Assembly (NCBI GenBank): GCA_036346275.1
Contig: CM070717.1
Coordinates: 4,957,178 to 5,021,177 of the forward strand
Direction of reading: 5' to 3'
DNA: 64,000 nucleotides
DNA from: Otatea glauca
Lineage: Eukaryota > Streptophyta > Magnoliopsida > Poales > Poaceae
Part shown: positions 36,460 through 48,953 of the stretch, piece by piece
How positions within the stretch are numbered: position 1 is the first letter of the stretch
Layout: every line of letters starts with the position of its first letter
Program-made: the position numbers and the translations under genes
The notes under the pieces: model-generated
What the model saw: only the letters and a program-made list of their open reading frames with translations
What the model was told of the DNA's origin: nothing
Databases searched by the model: none

Positions 36460-37620
36460 TTAACTACCAGGATAGGCCGCGCCGTCATCATTAGTATCAT
36501 CATCGCTATTGTTGTCATCGGACAAAAATATTATGTAGCGCTTGCGCCATGCGATGAATGTGCCCAGGCTTTGTCCAAGAGTATATCTACCTTCCTCGCT
36601 GGAGATCTGTACCTCAACTTCACGGTAATTGTCAACCACACTGTCTATTGATACTCTGGCGTATCCCTCAGGAATTGGGCGGTTATGCAACATCTGCCCC
36701 TCGCCCCATGGCCAAGCCATCCCTTTAGCCACCTTAATGGTTATGTTCGCTAGAGCGGTCTGATCGCAACGTGTCGGCTCTCGATTTTGTCCACGGGAAA
36801 ACTACAGGCCGAGTCCTCTTCGGGAGGGTCCGCGGATGCTTGGCTGCTTTTACGAGCAACGGCGGGACCCTGGAGGTCATGTGCCTGACGTTCGTTGAGG
36901 ATGCTCGCTAGCATTTCTTGCATCTTTTGTATCTGTTCTTGAAATTGAATTTCCTTTACATACATCCTTTCTTCTATTACTCGTACACGTGCATCCAACT
37001 GTTCTTGTCTAGTTAGCTTCGGACGCTTATAGATAGAAGCGTCCTCTGGGAACAGCCTTTCCGGGGCACCAAGCCTAACCCTCTAGTACGATCGGGTACT
37101 CTTTGTTACCCGAGTAGCGTGTTAGCTCGTCGTTCTCTCTTCTTGGTTGGGCGATACAGGTAGCTTGGGCATGGGCATCTGCGATCTTCTTTGAAATTTC
37201 CTCTTCTTTCTCGCTTTTGAAGCTTAAGCGCCATCATCAAACAGACTAGCTCCCTACGCAAGCATCCGATGCTTTGATCTTGGGGCCATCTCGGACGTCG
37301 CAGGAACAACTCCACTAAGAATTAGCTCTTCTTCCCTTGCATCCCACTTGGGTACTTTCTTCACGTAGCCACCGGTGCCTAGCGTATGGGGGTAAATGTT
37401 CTTGTCCGAGTTTGCTTTGTTCTTTTCATTGATAGCTTGGGCTTCATCGGACTTCTTATATTGCAATTCATCCCAAAATTGCCTCAACCTCAGTGCGTAT
37501 CAAAGTTCGGCGTTTCATCCTTCTTCACATACTCCTTATTCAGCTTTGTCTTCCAATTCTTCCAGGAGTTTCCCATGATGGCTAGTGCACGTTTCTTCGC
37601 ATGCTCCAACTGATGAATGT
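36460..37620 (-). pseudogene. En/Spm 'plant transposase' region of CACTA C second gene
   Basis: The segment at 37254-37487 has FWDELQYKKSDEAQA, NIYPHTLGTGGYVKKVPKWD, the signature of the plant En/Spm transposase family (Ptta/En/Spm). It is followed by a coiled coil (VIEERMYVKEIQFQEQIQKM, 36750-36998) and a conserved CACTA segment with HNRPIPEGYARVSID and TLGQSLGTFIAWRKRYI (36460-36732). Frames are broken between segments, consistent with introns or decay. Together with the C48 part it forms one gene read right to left from the GC-rich exon near 38800. Confidence 0.6.
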
Positions 37621-38519
37621 GATGGTATACATATAAATTGGTCACGCACGAAGTTGTGGAACGAAATGGACTAATTATACGTACAATATTACACACATTT
37701 GGCCATTACTTTCTTAAATCTAGTGATATTATTTCCATGCGAAACTACACTACTCAGTACATAATTAAACATAGGAATGATGATATTACGCCTAATTTCA
37801 CGTTTAACTCATTTCACGCATGCATTGCACTAGTATAGAGAACAAAACTGACACATACAACATATAAGGTATTTATTACATGAATATAATAAATCAATGT
37901 ATTGTTAAAACAACAAAAATCTCCTTACATGAATATAACAAATACAATATAAGGTATTTATTACATGAATATAGTGTGAAGACTTCTACAAGATTCTTCA
38001 TAACAAAACTTCACTCAGCTGGAAATAGGAACAAATTACATTTAATCAGGAGAGCAACCAATTGATCCTGAAAAATGTCAATGTATTGCTAATTGTGCAG
38101 CACATTGCACAAAAAATGAAGATCAGTTAAAAACCGAGTTCAGGAGAACTTGAGTAGATTCAAAACCGAGTCCTTAACTAGAAATCATAATATCACCTTG
38201 ATGGACCTAATTTGAACATTATGAAAAGTTTTCTAGTAATCGAATGCATATCATGTTAACACAAACAAAAATCAAGATGTTTGGCTGCCGATGTAGGGCC
38301 TTTACATGTGTGTGGAGTACAATATATGTCTATAACATCACCTTACAAATATATGATGCAATTCAAACATCGTCTACATTCTAATGGTTTTCTGCAGTAA
38401 ACTAATTGACATATTGGATCGGTTAATCACATGACCAAAGATACATGTTAAGCAATATACGGCGATCACAACATTCACAATTAGTTATTTGCATTGCAGA
38501 ACAAGCAAAAGTACACTAC

Positions 38520-38800
38520 TCGGTACATAGGAGGGTCGGTGCGGAGAAGCACCGGCGCGGTGGAGGGCCGAACGTCGAGGAGGGTTGGCGCGGTGGAGGC
38601 GTGGTGCGGAGGAGGGCCGGCGTGGGGAGGAGGGCTGGCACGGAGGACTACTCTCGGAGGAGATCCTGACGTCGAGGAGGGCCGGCATGGTGGAGGCGTG
38701 GTGCGGAGGAGGGCCAGCGCGGGGAGGAGGGCTGGCACGGAGGACTAGTCACGGAGGAGGGCGCCGGCGCGGTGGAGGCGCGGTGCGGAGGCTAGGGCAC
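38520..38800 (-). other. GC-rich first-exon-like minisatellite of CACTA C gene
   Basis: A 110-bp-scale unit (ggaggagggccggc...gaggagggctggcacgg) is repeated about two and a half times. It lies just downstream, on the minus strand, of a TATATAA box (38851-38857). Open frames exist in all registers and are low-complexity. Its position suggests the 5' UTR or first exon of the C48/En-Spm gene. Confidence 0.5.
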
Positions 38801-38850
38801 AGAGTGTGGGAAAAAACGGCGAAGTGTGGGAAGAAGACCGCGCGCTTCGT

Positions 38851-38857
38851 TTATATA
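38851..38857 (-). promoter_or_regulatory. TATA box beside internal array, CACTA C
   Basis: TATATAA on the minus strand lies between the array at 38866-39145 and the GC-rich exon. This places the array as upstream regulatory sequence of the second gene. Confidence 0.5.
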
Positions 38858-38865
38858 GAGATAAC

Positions 38866-39145
38866 AATCACTGCCGGTTCATGAAAGAAATCCGGTAGTG
38901 ATATAACAATCACTGCCGGTTGAAATTAGAATGGCAGTAATACCTCCACATCACTGCCGGTTCTAATTAGATCCGGCAGTGATGTGGAGGTATGCTGCGA
39001 TTCTAATTCAACTGCGATATACCACAACATCATCGTCGGATTTTTCTCATGAGCCGCGGTGATGTGGAGGTATTACTACGGTTCTAATTTCAGCCGCGGT
39101 GATACCACAACATCCTTGTCGGTTTTTCTCTAGAACCGCGATGAT
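38866..39145. repeat. second array of CACTA C
   Basis: atcactgccggttc and its complement as in the left array, grading into degenerate copies (catcgtcggattttt, aaccgcggtgatg). It is followed by AT-rich DNA of a type seen in CACTA promoters. Confidence 0.75.
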
Positions 39146-39721
39146 GTGGGTGGGCCCCAAAAGTCGATGGCTAAAGCCAAGCTCAAATTCAAACTAGCAT
39201 AACTTTTGATATATAGCTCCAAAAAGGATGAAATAAATTTATAAATTTGTATAAAATCATGAAGTTTTAGAATATATGAAACATTGATTTTTTTAATCAC
39301 ATAAAAATTAAGTGAATTACAAATTTGCTAAGAACCCTACATGGACTTTACATAAATACTATAACACCATGATCATTTTCTAAAACGAATGGTAGAAATA
39401 GAAGATCAAAAGAATGGGAGACATAGGTTTAATGTGAAAAATCTTTGTATGAAAACCTCAAAACACATGAAGACGGTAATCACTCTACTAGGAGATATTA
39501 CTAACACAGAGAACTTACGTGCATCTAAACCATATGACTGCAAGTGTACATATATAGGCTAGGGAACAATAGTTTTGAATAGAGGAGACTGATATTTGCC
39601 GCTGCTTTGCTAGAAACCCTATTTCTTTTTGTTCTTTTTTTATTGAGAGAGTACATTGAGGATGCAGGCCACACTCACTCTTCTCATGGCACTCATGCAC
39701 ACACTTACATGCACATCTGCT
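39146..39721. other. AT-rich non-coding stretch before CACTA D
   Basis: Contains aactagcataacttttgata, resembling promoter-side CACTA DNA, then unique sequence. No element end and no gene can be seen. It may be a remnant of CACTA C. Confidence 0.35.
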
Positions 39722-39739
39722 CACTACCTTGAAAAAGGC

Positions 39740-40200
39740 CATCAGTGGCGGTTTTTAAACCGCCACAGATTTAGTGCCACTGATAATCGAGGATTATCAG
39801 TGGCGGTTCTAGAACCGCCACAGATAACACTATACGTGGCGGTTTTAACTAAACGACCACTAATATTCGGGTATCGATGGCGGTTCGAGCAAAAACCGCC
39901 ACTAATAATCCAAGTATCGATGGCGGTTTTTGATAGAACATGCCATCGATACTATCGATGGCGGTTTTTGATAGAACCGCCATCGATACTAAATATCAGT
40001 GGCGGTTCTATCAAAAAACCGCCACTGATACTTGGATTATTAGTGGCGGTTTTTGGCTAGAACTGCCACTGATACAACTATCAGTGGTGGTTGTATATAA
40101 AACCGCCGCTGATATTCCTAGTATCAGTGGCGGTTTTTTGATAGAATAAATCATCGATATTACGTCGATGCGGTTTTGGGCCAAAACCGCCGCTGATAAT
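39740..40200. repeat. left subterminal array of CACTA D (ATCAGTGGCGGTT)
   Basis: About twenty copies of atcagtggcggtt or atcgatggcggtt and complements. Several adjacent pairs are inverted with short loops, so the array can fold into long hairpins. Long open frames here are repeat artefacts. Confidence 0.88.
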
Positions 40201-40559
40201 CCCACACACGAAAATAAAAAACGGCATTTGTGGCTAGCCTCAGGCAGCGCTAGCCATGCCAGTATCATTATGTACAACTTGCTCCCTTATATAGGAGCTA
40301 TTCTTGGTCTCTTTCCTCCCCATCCAACCAAACAAAAGAAAAACTGCATTGAAATCTTGAAACATTTGAAAACATAGTAGGAGCACAGAGAAGACTCAAT
40401 CTGACACTCTGCTTTAAAAGGCACCACACAGAGGTCAACACAATTGATGGGAAAAAATGACACAATGTGCCAACATCGAAATAAATGCTTTTCACATAAA
40501 GCCTCCTGTAGTTTTATTTTCAACACTAATCTCGAGCAAACAACTATTGGGCCATCAAT

Positions 40560-41445
40560 TAAGGCAATTAAAGATTGGACCATACATGCATACTTACTAA
40601 GCTATGAACCCGTAAGGCGGGAAGTGTCAATAGGGATACAAACTCTGATACAACACAAATTAAAATCTGGGATAGTGTTTGTTTTTCAGCTGGGTATCAA
40701 TCCCAACATAAATACAAAATAGAATATATTGAGCAAATTGGATACGTAGCTGAAGATCATGACGGTGCAAATTTTCCATTTGGAAACTAAGCAAGCAGTA
40801 CTGTCATGTGGTGGGAGACTGGAGGAAAAAAGGCAAACCTTCTGTAAGATTCACGAAGGTGGGTCGTGCCTAGGCACCACCACTCATGCCACAGCGTCGC
40901 CTCCAAGTTCTCGTAACCAAGCCGCCACCATCTACGTCGCAGCACCGCCTCAAATGAACTATATAGAAACAAAGAAATGGCGTTAGAAGGAAGATATGGA
41001 ATTGTAACAAAAGATCATCAAGAAGCCTACACCACTACGAAATCAACTTTCCATCAATTAAGGATTCAGACCACTTCTGTGCATACTTACTAGGGCATGA
41101 ACTCGTAAGACCGAAGTGTCAATAGGTGATACAAACTCTAATAGAACACAAATTAAAATTTGGGATTGTGTTTGTTTTTGATTCGGAGGAAGATATGGAA
41201 TTATCGCAAAGGATCATCAAGAAGCCTACACCACTCTGAAATCAACTTTCCATCAATTAAGGATTCAGACCACTTTTGTGCATACTTATTAAGCCATAAA
41301 CTCTTAAGACCGAAGTGTCAATAGGTGATACAAACTCTGATAGAACGCAAATTAAAATCTAGGATTTTGCTTGTTTTTTAGTTGGGCATCAATCCCAAAA
41401 TAAATACAGAATAGAATATATTCAGCAAATTTGATACGTATGTGA
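40560..41445. repeat. three direct copies of a ~200-bp sequence
   Basis: Copies start near 40560, 41050 and 41245, each with gcatactta, cgaagtgtcaatagg-like, gatacaaactct and aattaaaat blocks. They lie in the 3' region of CACTA D's second gene. Copies two and three are closest to each other. No coding function is seen. Confidence 0.6.
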
Positions 41446-42589
41446 AGATCTGCATAAGACGTCAGTGGCAAAATCGAAATCAATCTCACATAGAAGATAC
41501 GGAGCATAAATTATAACTTTGTAAGCTGTAACTATGAGAATAGAATGCGGAAGAAACAGATAAGGAAATCTGGACATATTCATTCGGAAGAAATTGTACA
41601 AAGAAAGAAGAAGCAGCGCTACACAAATCAAGTTTCTACTCAAAGCTACATAAATCTGCAATCCATTCCGTGGGCTGCTGAAATCCTTTCCTTCTCACTG
41701 TTTAGGACCTTGATATGCAAAGGAAAAACATGAGATCTCACATCCAATGAAAATTCTTCATAAGAAAGGGCGAGGTAGAAACCTTACTTGCAGGTATGCA
41801 TGTCATTCATTAATTCAAAGATCACAAAGCAGGCACCTGGGAGGGCCATTGAGGTCATGTACATAGCAGTTGTACAAAGTAATTCCATCCATGTCACAAA
41901 AAGACCGATTGTAATTATTTGATTTAGCAATTGAGACCCAATACAAGCTCCGGCTTGTAGAAGCTCGCGGTCTTGCTAGACCATCTGGTAAAGTGCGACA
42001 TGAATAGATAGCTCCAGTAATTTTTTCACTTGGTTAGTTTATCAAACTATTACAAACACATGAAATAACTTCATATGAAAAAATAACCATGTAAGGCAAA
42101 CACATGAAATATTTAGAAGTGTCACTCGCATGTGTGTGTGTTCCTGAAGAAGATAAAAGTACATGCAAGTTTAGCACAACCACTGACAAAAGAAGTGGCA
42201 TTGACAAAAGAAGGGGTTCCCATTTGAAAGCAACAAAGAGTTATTTACATTTCGTAATGAAACATAATTGAAGTAATAAAAGCCTAAACTAGTGGAGGTA
42301 AACTAGAAGCCTACGGGTCTTCGGATGTTGGAGACACGTGATGTGAGAGAAGAGTATGGATGACTGGATCGTTGTTGTCTTCGTCATGAAACTCGCCTTT
42401 TTTGTTGATTACTTCCTTCATGATGAAGTAGGCAAGCTGGCCCTGAATGGCTTGGATTTCAGAAGGAAGCAGTCCTAACGTAGACAACTTGAGGCGCTAT
42501 AAGTATAAAAAACAAAATTAAGAGAGTATATAGAAATTGAGTGGTGCGAATCAATGTGTCATGTCAGCGTGACTGACCTCTACGTCATT

Positions 42590-43548
42590 GTCTTTTATTG
42601 TGCATGATAAGATTTCGCGCATGTACTGGCACACGAAGTACCCACATAAATTTGTTCCTTGCGGCTGCTTGTGACACTGCAAAAATCGAATGAACTAAGA
42701 TGTCATCGAAGGAGCATTTACTATGAATTACGATATAAGAATATTCCTTGCGTGCGTACCGGAAACTTAGTACGGATTATAAGGGACTTGTGGTATGGGC
42801 GGTATCTCGAGCTCTTCTGACAATATCTTTTGAACGCCTCATTTATTAATTGTGTCATCACTTCAAAGTCTTTTTTAGGTTTATCTAGTGGATCCATGAT
42901 CAGCATCTTGCTCTTTTCTGGATGAATTATTATGAGAATCCAGTGGAAGCTACATACACATGCATGATGCCAAAGTCATTAGTCCTTACATCAGAGTAAA
43001 TAACGAAATCAACGAGTAATTTAACTAGCTAGTGAGGAACTTACTTAAAATGGTATGGTAAAAGTATAAACTCCTTGTCTTGTAGTTTAATCAAAACATT
43101 ATATACGTACTCTTCAACCTCCTTTGGTGCTCTTTTGATTTCAGATTGGCAAACCGTTCCCGGGTCGAGGAATCCCACTGGCCCCTTGGTTCTTCGTAAT
43201 TCAATCATCTCGTATCTATATAAAGAAATAGTTAGACATGACATTTATCGGTATTACGTGAATGTAGGCCAAGATTGATATATTAGACACTTACAGTGAC
43301 CAGCATCTCAAAAAAGATATGTCGAGGGCGTCGTGATAGAACAAGTTGTGCAAGTTATCGAATTCTATTAAGAAGTAGCCATGGCCCGCATGGTGAAAAT
43401 GTTCCTCACGGAAAATTGCAGTGATCACCTTCGGGAGTACGTCTTGGTTGGATCGATCCAAGTACCATGCATGTAATCGTTGCATCATGGGTGTTAGACT
43501 TTTTAACTTCGAAGCGGTGACTAAGGGCTTCCCTACCTCGAATTTCAA
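42590..43548 (-). CDS. Ulp1/C48 cysteine peptidase domain of CACTA D (exons)
   Basis: C-terminal part of the second CACTA protein. Exons right to left: a conserved segment with GKPLVTASKLKSLTPMMQRL and LDISFLRCW (43548-43291), then TKGPVGFLDPGTV...DKEFILLPYHFK (43244-43041), then FHWILII with MDPLDKPKKDF (His near 42944, Asp near 42890), then QPQGTNLCGYFVCQYM with the catalytic Cys codon at 42644-42646. Thus the H-D-Q-C set of Ulp1-type peptidases is complete. Gaps of 50-150 bp between blocks look like introns. The biochemical target is unknown; the family removes SUMO-like modifiers in other contexts. Confidence 0.65.
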
Positions 43549-43944
43549 TCTTTGTTTATTATATTGGTCATCAGACTTCGCCTTGCCCTTACTTTTTGTC
43601 GCACGACATCATACTCGATCTGGCCGCTTTGATCCGGTAATCTGGCTTGTCTAATGTGCCAATTTTTGGATCGGGGTTCTAAGTTTGTCCTTTGAAGTAC
43701 CGGTGTTATAGGTTTACGCTTTGGAGTACTACGGTAGCCATCTTTATAGGGTCCTCAATGGATTTCTTTTCTACCTCATCTTGCTTCTTCACCGTTTCAC
43801 TCTCGGTCTTTGGTGACGGATCACGAGGATTATCTTGCAAGAAAGGCGGCCTTTGCATGGTTCAAGGCGATGCCACGCTTGCGCCTTTGGATGAATGAGT
43901 GGGCGGCACTTCCTAGAGTTGTTATCTCATCATTGGCGGGTTTT

Positions 43945-45299
43945 CTAGCCCGATCTCAAAGAAGCTGCAAGTCCGTGTCCACCTAGACCTTTGCATAACC
44001 TGGCGCTATCGGGGTATTGTGCAGGACACCCCCTTCTTGGCACGGATAAACTACCCCTGTAGCAACCTATACAAATATGTTCATCATGGGCACGTTGAGC
44101 TGACAGGGTGTGGGGTCCTGTATGTCGTCCACAGGAAAATGGTTGTTGTCCGCTTCTGCCAATGGCGTGGACGCGCAACTGCTGCGACAACCTGTAGGGC
44201 TGGAGAGAACGTTGTGGGCCTGCGACTGGCTCAAGGGTTGTTGTACTTGTCATTCAACTTGTTCTTCAATGGTGCCTTGTATTTCTCGCAGAACCCTTTC
44301 CTTCATCATTTCCATTTCCTGCTCATCCCGCTCTTCTTTAGCTCTCTTCCGACTCCTATAAGAGTCTCCGTGCTCAGGGAATCCAATCTTCCATGGAACC
44401 TTGACCCCGACGCCTCGTGTCCGACCGGGGTGCTCTTTGTTTCCTAGAGCCGCTGTTAGCTTATCTTTCTCCCTGTCTGGGTGAAAAGATCCTTGGGTGG
44501 ACTGGGCGTAAAAATCATGAACTCTTTGCGTCATTGCTTCATCTTCGCTGCTCTTGAATGATAAACCCCGATGAGACAACATATACGCCTCGCTAGCACG
44601 TAGTGCTTCACTCGATCCGTAGTCCGATCAAGGGACTTGTGCCGACCAATTGGACCGCTTCTAATTCCTACCTCTCCCATTGAGCAATTTTACCCGCGTA
44701 CCCACTCGTGCCAAGTCTGTGGGGGTGAGTATTCCTTCTTGCGATGCTAATGTCGTCCTCACTGGACTTCCTTGCCGCTTCGGATTGCTTCATCGCCACA
44801 AACTCATCCCAATATGGCTCTAATCTTGGGTACTCTTCGATGGCTGACCGGTTTTGCTTCACATAATTTGTGTTCAGCCTCGCCTTCAAGTTTCTACACG
44901 CCGCATCCATGGTCATCAATGCGTCGTGACGCATGAGATCTTCTGCTCCTTTCGGGGAATTCGAAGGTTTCTTTGAGCTCTATCCGCAGATCCTCTTTGG
45001 TGGCTCGGGGCACTTTATGCCAATCCGAATAGGTGATTGGCACTTTATCCCTTACGATGTACCCGCATGTTGACCTGTATTTTGCTGCTCATTTTCTCGG
45101 TGCAATAGGGGCCCCAGTATCTAAGACCTCTGAGATGGTGTACCGGCCTTGAGCTTCTTAGTTTTCCTCGTCCTCGGCGTCTTGCAACAGGAGCATCATC
45201 TGCAACAGCGGTGGAGGCCTCGGCACCTTTGGTGGTTGGGTGGAGGGTAAGGTACCTGCTCGGGCTCTCCTCCACTATAGGCTCGATTTCGGGCTCCAT
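43945..45299 (-). CDS. En/Spm 'plant transposase' region of CACTA D second gene (exons)
   Basis: N-terminal and middle part of the same gene as the C48 exons. It begins around 45299 with a basic stretch (RRRGRGKLRSSRPVHHLRG). Then at 44934-44668 come LKARLNTNYVKQNRSAIEEY, YWDEFVAMKQSEAARKSSED and HPHRLGTSGYAGKIAQWER, the Ptta/En/Spm signature. ALGNKEHPGRTRGVGVKVPW and a charged coil (KRAKEERDEQEMEMMKERVL) follow at 44582-44250. Such proteins are thought to be TNPA-like, DNA-binding partners of TNP2; that role is inferred. Frame breaks between segments may be introns or damage, so intactness is uncertain. Confidence 0.6.
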
Positions 45300-46442
45300 T
45301 AGAACTACAGTTCGATCCGAAACATAATTTTCATCAATTATTACAGAATCATCTCATGGAATTTCAAAGTACAGATGTACTATCCTGTGTGTAACATTGT
45401 GTGGTGCTAAGATAAAAATGATTTTGCAAGAGCAAGAGACTTAATTAGATCAGAACAAGTGGAAGAATGCAAATTTTTACTTAGCCAATTAAAAGCTATG
45501 TTCATTTTAGTATCTGCTGTTCAGAACTACTGTTTATGTATATAACCTCTATCATCTCTAATCTGGGAACTAGTAATGCATCTTTTGAAAAAATGGCTAT
45601 AATATAGTTGTAGATTATCCTCTTGTGATTAATTATAAACTGAGTTCACTCAATTTGGTTCAACCATTAAAAAGTTATGCAAGCAAAATACATGGAAAGG
45701 AATAACGCCAAGGAACAACCAAATGAGGAGAAAATAAGCCACTCGAGAACAGGATGTCTACATATATGGTTCCCAACATGTGATACATGAATCTTTCAAG
45801 TACTGGAAGCAATTCAAAACATGTAGAAAGAGGATAGCACATGAATCTTTCATCGCTTTGATAAACTGAAATCCATACAATTACCATTTTGTTTTAGAAT
45901 TAAGTGAAAGTTTGTGTGCATTCAACGTTAATTCACATTGCGATCCAATATTTTTCTTATACCACAGGCACTATATATGCACATTGAAAGGGGGTGCAAT
46001 TTCTCCATTTCAAAAACTCCTTGCACTTATTGCTAAGATGTCTCTTGCTATATCATATAGTACAGCAGTAGTTTACTAAGTACTTGCATGGGAATTTAAT
46101 GTGTGAGAACAGGTATGCAAATATTTCACTCAAGAAATATTAGTTGTTTCAATCCAGCAGCAAAGTTAAGATAGGATAACTGTAGGAACATCTATGAAAT
46201 GTAAATCTAGCTAAAATGTAAATAAACATTCAACTGCTGCAGATTCTTCCAAGTTCAAAGTAATAATCCTCATCTTATATTTTATTTGACTTCTCCAACT
46301 AAAAGTAATTACTTGAGGTGAATAGGTGATATATCACGAGCTGAAATTACTTATATCAAAAGCTTCTACTAACAAATCGTAGCTTAGAAGACTAATTTTG
46401 TGATTGAATAAGATGAGTCGTTTATCAATACCTCGTTGTTTC

Positions 46443-47764
46443 TGAAGAGGAACGCGGTACGCTACGCTAGCACAAAAAAAACTACCGCGTAACCAGAAAG
46501 CTACTCGCAAGAAGAGGATCATAGATGAGATTACCACTAGACGCGCAATTGCGGAATCCTTCGCGCGTCGATGTAGCGGATCGTCCTCGCCGCAGTCGTG
46601 GATCGATGTAGTGGATCGTCCTCGCCTCGCCGTGGATCGTCCTCCCACGCCGCAGTCGCGCCGTGCGTCGGTGTGCAAGCACCTGGTCGCTCGGCAGGGG
46701 CAGCGAGAGGAGTAGGCTAGGGTTTCGAGCGAATCACCCCTAAACTGTGGGAAAGCACCCCCTGCGCCCTCCCTCCTCCCCTCCTTATATAGCCACGAGA
46801 TGAAACCCTAAACTAGGGCCCATCAGCGTGCTAAGCCACGAGGTTCATTAATTACGGATCTAATCCAAATTAATGCGTCCCAGCCCATTAAGTGTGTGAC
46901 CCTGCAAGTTCACGTACGTTTGGACATGGATTCGAAAAACTCCTTTTCAATCCAATAGTTGGTAGCGGCTTCTTGCAAAGTATGCCAACTCCCAAACATA
47001 CTATAATCAAATCGGACAGAACCTATCAAAAGTACTCATGTAATAATCCCTTTGCCAAGTATATGAAGATTGATCTCAAGGCGAGAAGCATGTCATCCTT
47101 TGATGATTCAATCCATCTCTCGTATCCGTGATATATTAAGATGTGATTGACTCCTCAATCACGGCATGGCCATGCACTTCCTTAATCATATCACACGAGT
47201 GGCCTTGTCATATATCTCCGTTTCATTGGAGTGGCAAATTCCATCTTGACTGCTCACTTCCCTCTGCATGTTTCATAGTAAACATGAAAGCTACCTTTAT
47301 AACTATCCGGTTAGGAAATAGTGTTTGATAGCCCCAAGGAAAACTATTACACATGTAGGGAATATGACAATCTCAGGTCTAAGGATCATACATCTACAAG
47401 GTATGAGATACACTAATGACACATAAGAATGAAACATTCTCGCAGTGTCCCATTGCGGGTCTATCTAACCCATGTTCTTCAACATGCGTCCACAATGTAT
47501 AGATGATATATCCATATCCCATGATCTATGAAGCATGATCATCGATCACCACATGTGCTGATCTATTCATCGTTGTCCTATACGATGATATCCGATCAGA
47601 GATAATTATTGAATTACATCATTAAGTAAAGAGCTTCATAAGCAAGTCACATACTTGTTGATCAATACAATGATATACATTCATTGGACCAATAATCATA
47701 TTATTCATAAACATAGTCATGTTACAATCATCTAAATGATTGCCTCAAGGGCATAACACTAACA
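46443..47764 (-). mobile_element. solo LTR, 1322 bp, TSD GTTTC
   Basis: The minus strand begins TGTTAGTGTTATGCCC (47764) and ends CA (46443). Identical 5-mers GTTTC flank it at 46438-46442 and 47765-47769. A TATATAAGGAGGGGAGG promoter lies on the minus strand near 46780-46795, with a GC-rich transcribed part after it. There is no internal domain and no second LTR, so it is a solo LTR from unequal recombination. Its sequence style resembles long Copia LTRs of grasses, but I cannot fix the family. It lies in the 5' part of CACTA D's second gene. Confidence 0.85.
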
Positions 47765-47939
47765 GTTTCAACCTATCCAATACTGGATAGAATGAAACTG
47801 GAAGATCACTTAATGCAACTACAAGGAGTGCAGTAGCAACTACAAGCATTAGTTTCTAAATCACGAAGTGCCGTAGCAACTACAAGCATTAGTACAAAAT
47901 GAAAAATCAAGGAGTGCAGTAGCAACTACAAGCATTTTG

Positions 47940-48290
47940 ACTATACCCTTGGGTGGCGTTGGGCGCGGGAGGGCGGCGTTAATGGGGCGGCGCGTCGGGG
48001 CGGCGTCGAGCGCGGAGGCGTCGGCGAAGCGTCGGGTGCGGTGACCGTGGCGGCGTAAGCGAAGCGGCGTTATCGGGGGCGGCGTCGGCGCGACGGCGTC
48101 GGGCATGGGAGGCGTCGGGCAAGCGCGCGGGGCCTCGGGCGGCAACCGTGGCGGCGTCGTGGCGGTGGCGTTGGGGGGCGGCGGCGTCGAAGCGGCGCGG
48201 CGTCGGCGCGAGGCGTCGCGGCGGCGGCGTGGCGGCGTCGACGGGGCGCGGGAGTTTAGGGTTTAGGACACGCAGAAGAAGCGTATCCAT
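47940..48290 (-). other. GC-rich first-exon-like stretch of CACTA D second gene
   Basis: A dense run of ggcggcgt/ggcgtcg repeats gives open frames in several registers, all proline/arginine/alanine-rich and of low complexity. It sits between the internal array and the body of the C48/En-Spm gene, as in CACTA C and E. A TATATATG motif on the minus strand at 48295-48303 would drive transcription through it. Confidence 0.5.
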
Positions 48291-48306
48291 TTTACATATA
48301 TATGGA

Positions 48307-48475
48307 GCATATTATCAGTGGCGGTTCTTGTGAAGAACCGCCACTGATAAATTTATCTGTGGCGGTTCGTATAAAAAACCGTCACTAATACATATATTAT
48401 CTATAGCGGTTATTTATACGAACCGCCACAGATAAGTGTATCAGTGGCGGTTCTTGTGAAGAACCGCCACTGATA
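48307..48475. repeat. internal array of CACTA D (ATCAGTGGCGGTT)
   Basis: Four inverted pairs of atcagtggcggtt / aaccgccactgat occur, with the same core as the two terminal arrays but 8.1 kb from the left end and 5.2 kb from the right end. It lies between the TNP2 gene's 3' end and the promoter of the second gene. Confidence 0.85.
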
Positions 48476-48480
48476 TAATT

Positions 48481-48815
48481 ATCCTAATATATTAATGACC
48501 TTATATAATCCTAATAAATATTAAATACCCTATATAATCCAACTAAATATTATATACCCTATATAATCCTAATACAGTAATTACCATATATAATCCTAAT
48601 ATAGTAATATACCCTATATAATACTAATATATTAATGATACTATGTAATCCTAATATATTAATGACCTTATATAATCCTAATAAATATTAAATACCCTAT
48701 ATAATCCAACTAAATATTATATACCCTATATAATCCTAATACAATAATTTTCATATATAATCCTAATATAGTAATATACCCTATATAATACTAATATATT
48801 AATTACCCTATCTAA
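48481..48815. repeat. AT-rich tandem repeat, two 167-bp units
   Basis: The unit atcctaatatattaatgacc... starts at 48481 and again at 48648. Each unit itself is built of ccctatataatcctaata-like subrepeats. Confidence 0.75.
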
Positions 48816-48953
48816 TCCTAATATATTAATGACCCACATTTCCATTACTCCACACAAATGCATAACACCACATTTCCATTACTCCATACAAATGCATATT
48901 ATTTACATAAAATTGCCATTACTCGTATATAGCTAATTATTTTCTTTCGCAAT

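Larger units (their letters stand above)
34268..39145 (-). mobile_element. CACTA element C, right end not found
   Basis: It begins CACTACAGAAAAGG, preceded by cac. A left array (ATCACTGCCGGTT) is followed by a minus-strand C48/En-Spm gene remnant, a GC-rich first exon and a second array (38866-39145). No inverted CACTA end (CTGTAGTG) follows before the next element at 39722, and no TNP2 gene is present. Comparison with the elements at 39722 and 54353 suggests that the second array is the internal one and that the TNP2 half and right end were lost. Confidence 0.7.

Noticed and set aside
38481..38884. Several Gly/Arg- or Pro-rich frames
   Set aside because: GC-rich minisatellite with multiple open registers; treated as a first-exon-like or UTR stretch rather than separate genes.
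39656..40277. Frames with repeated WRF/GGF-type motifs near the CACTA D left end
   Set aside because: Translation of the ATCAGTGGCGGTT array; a repeat artefact.
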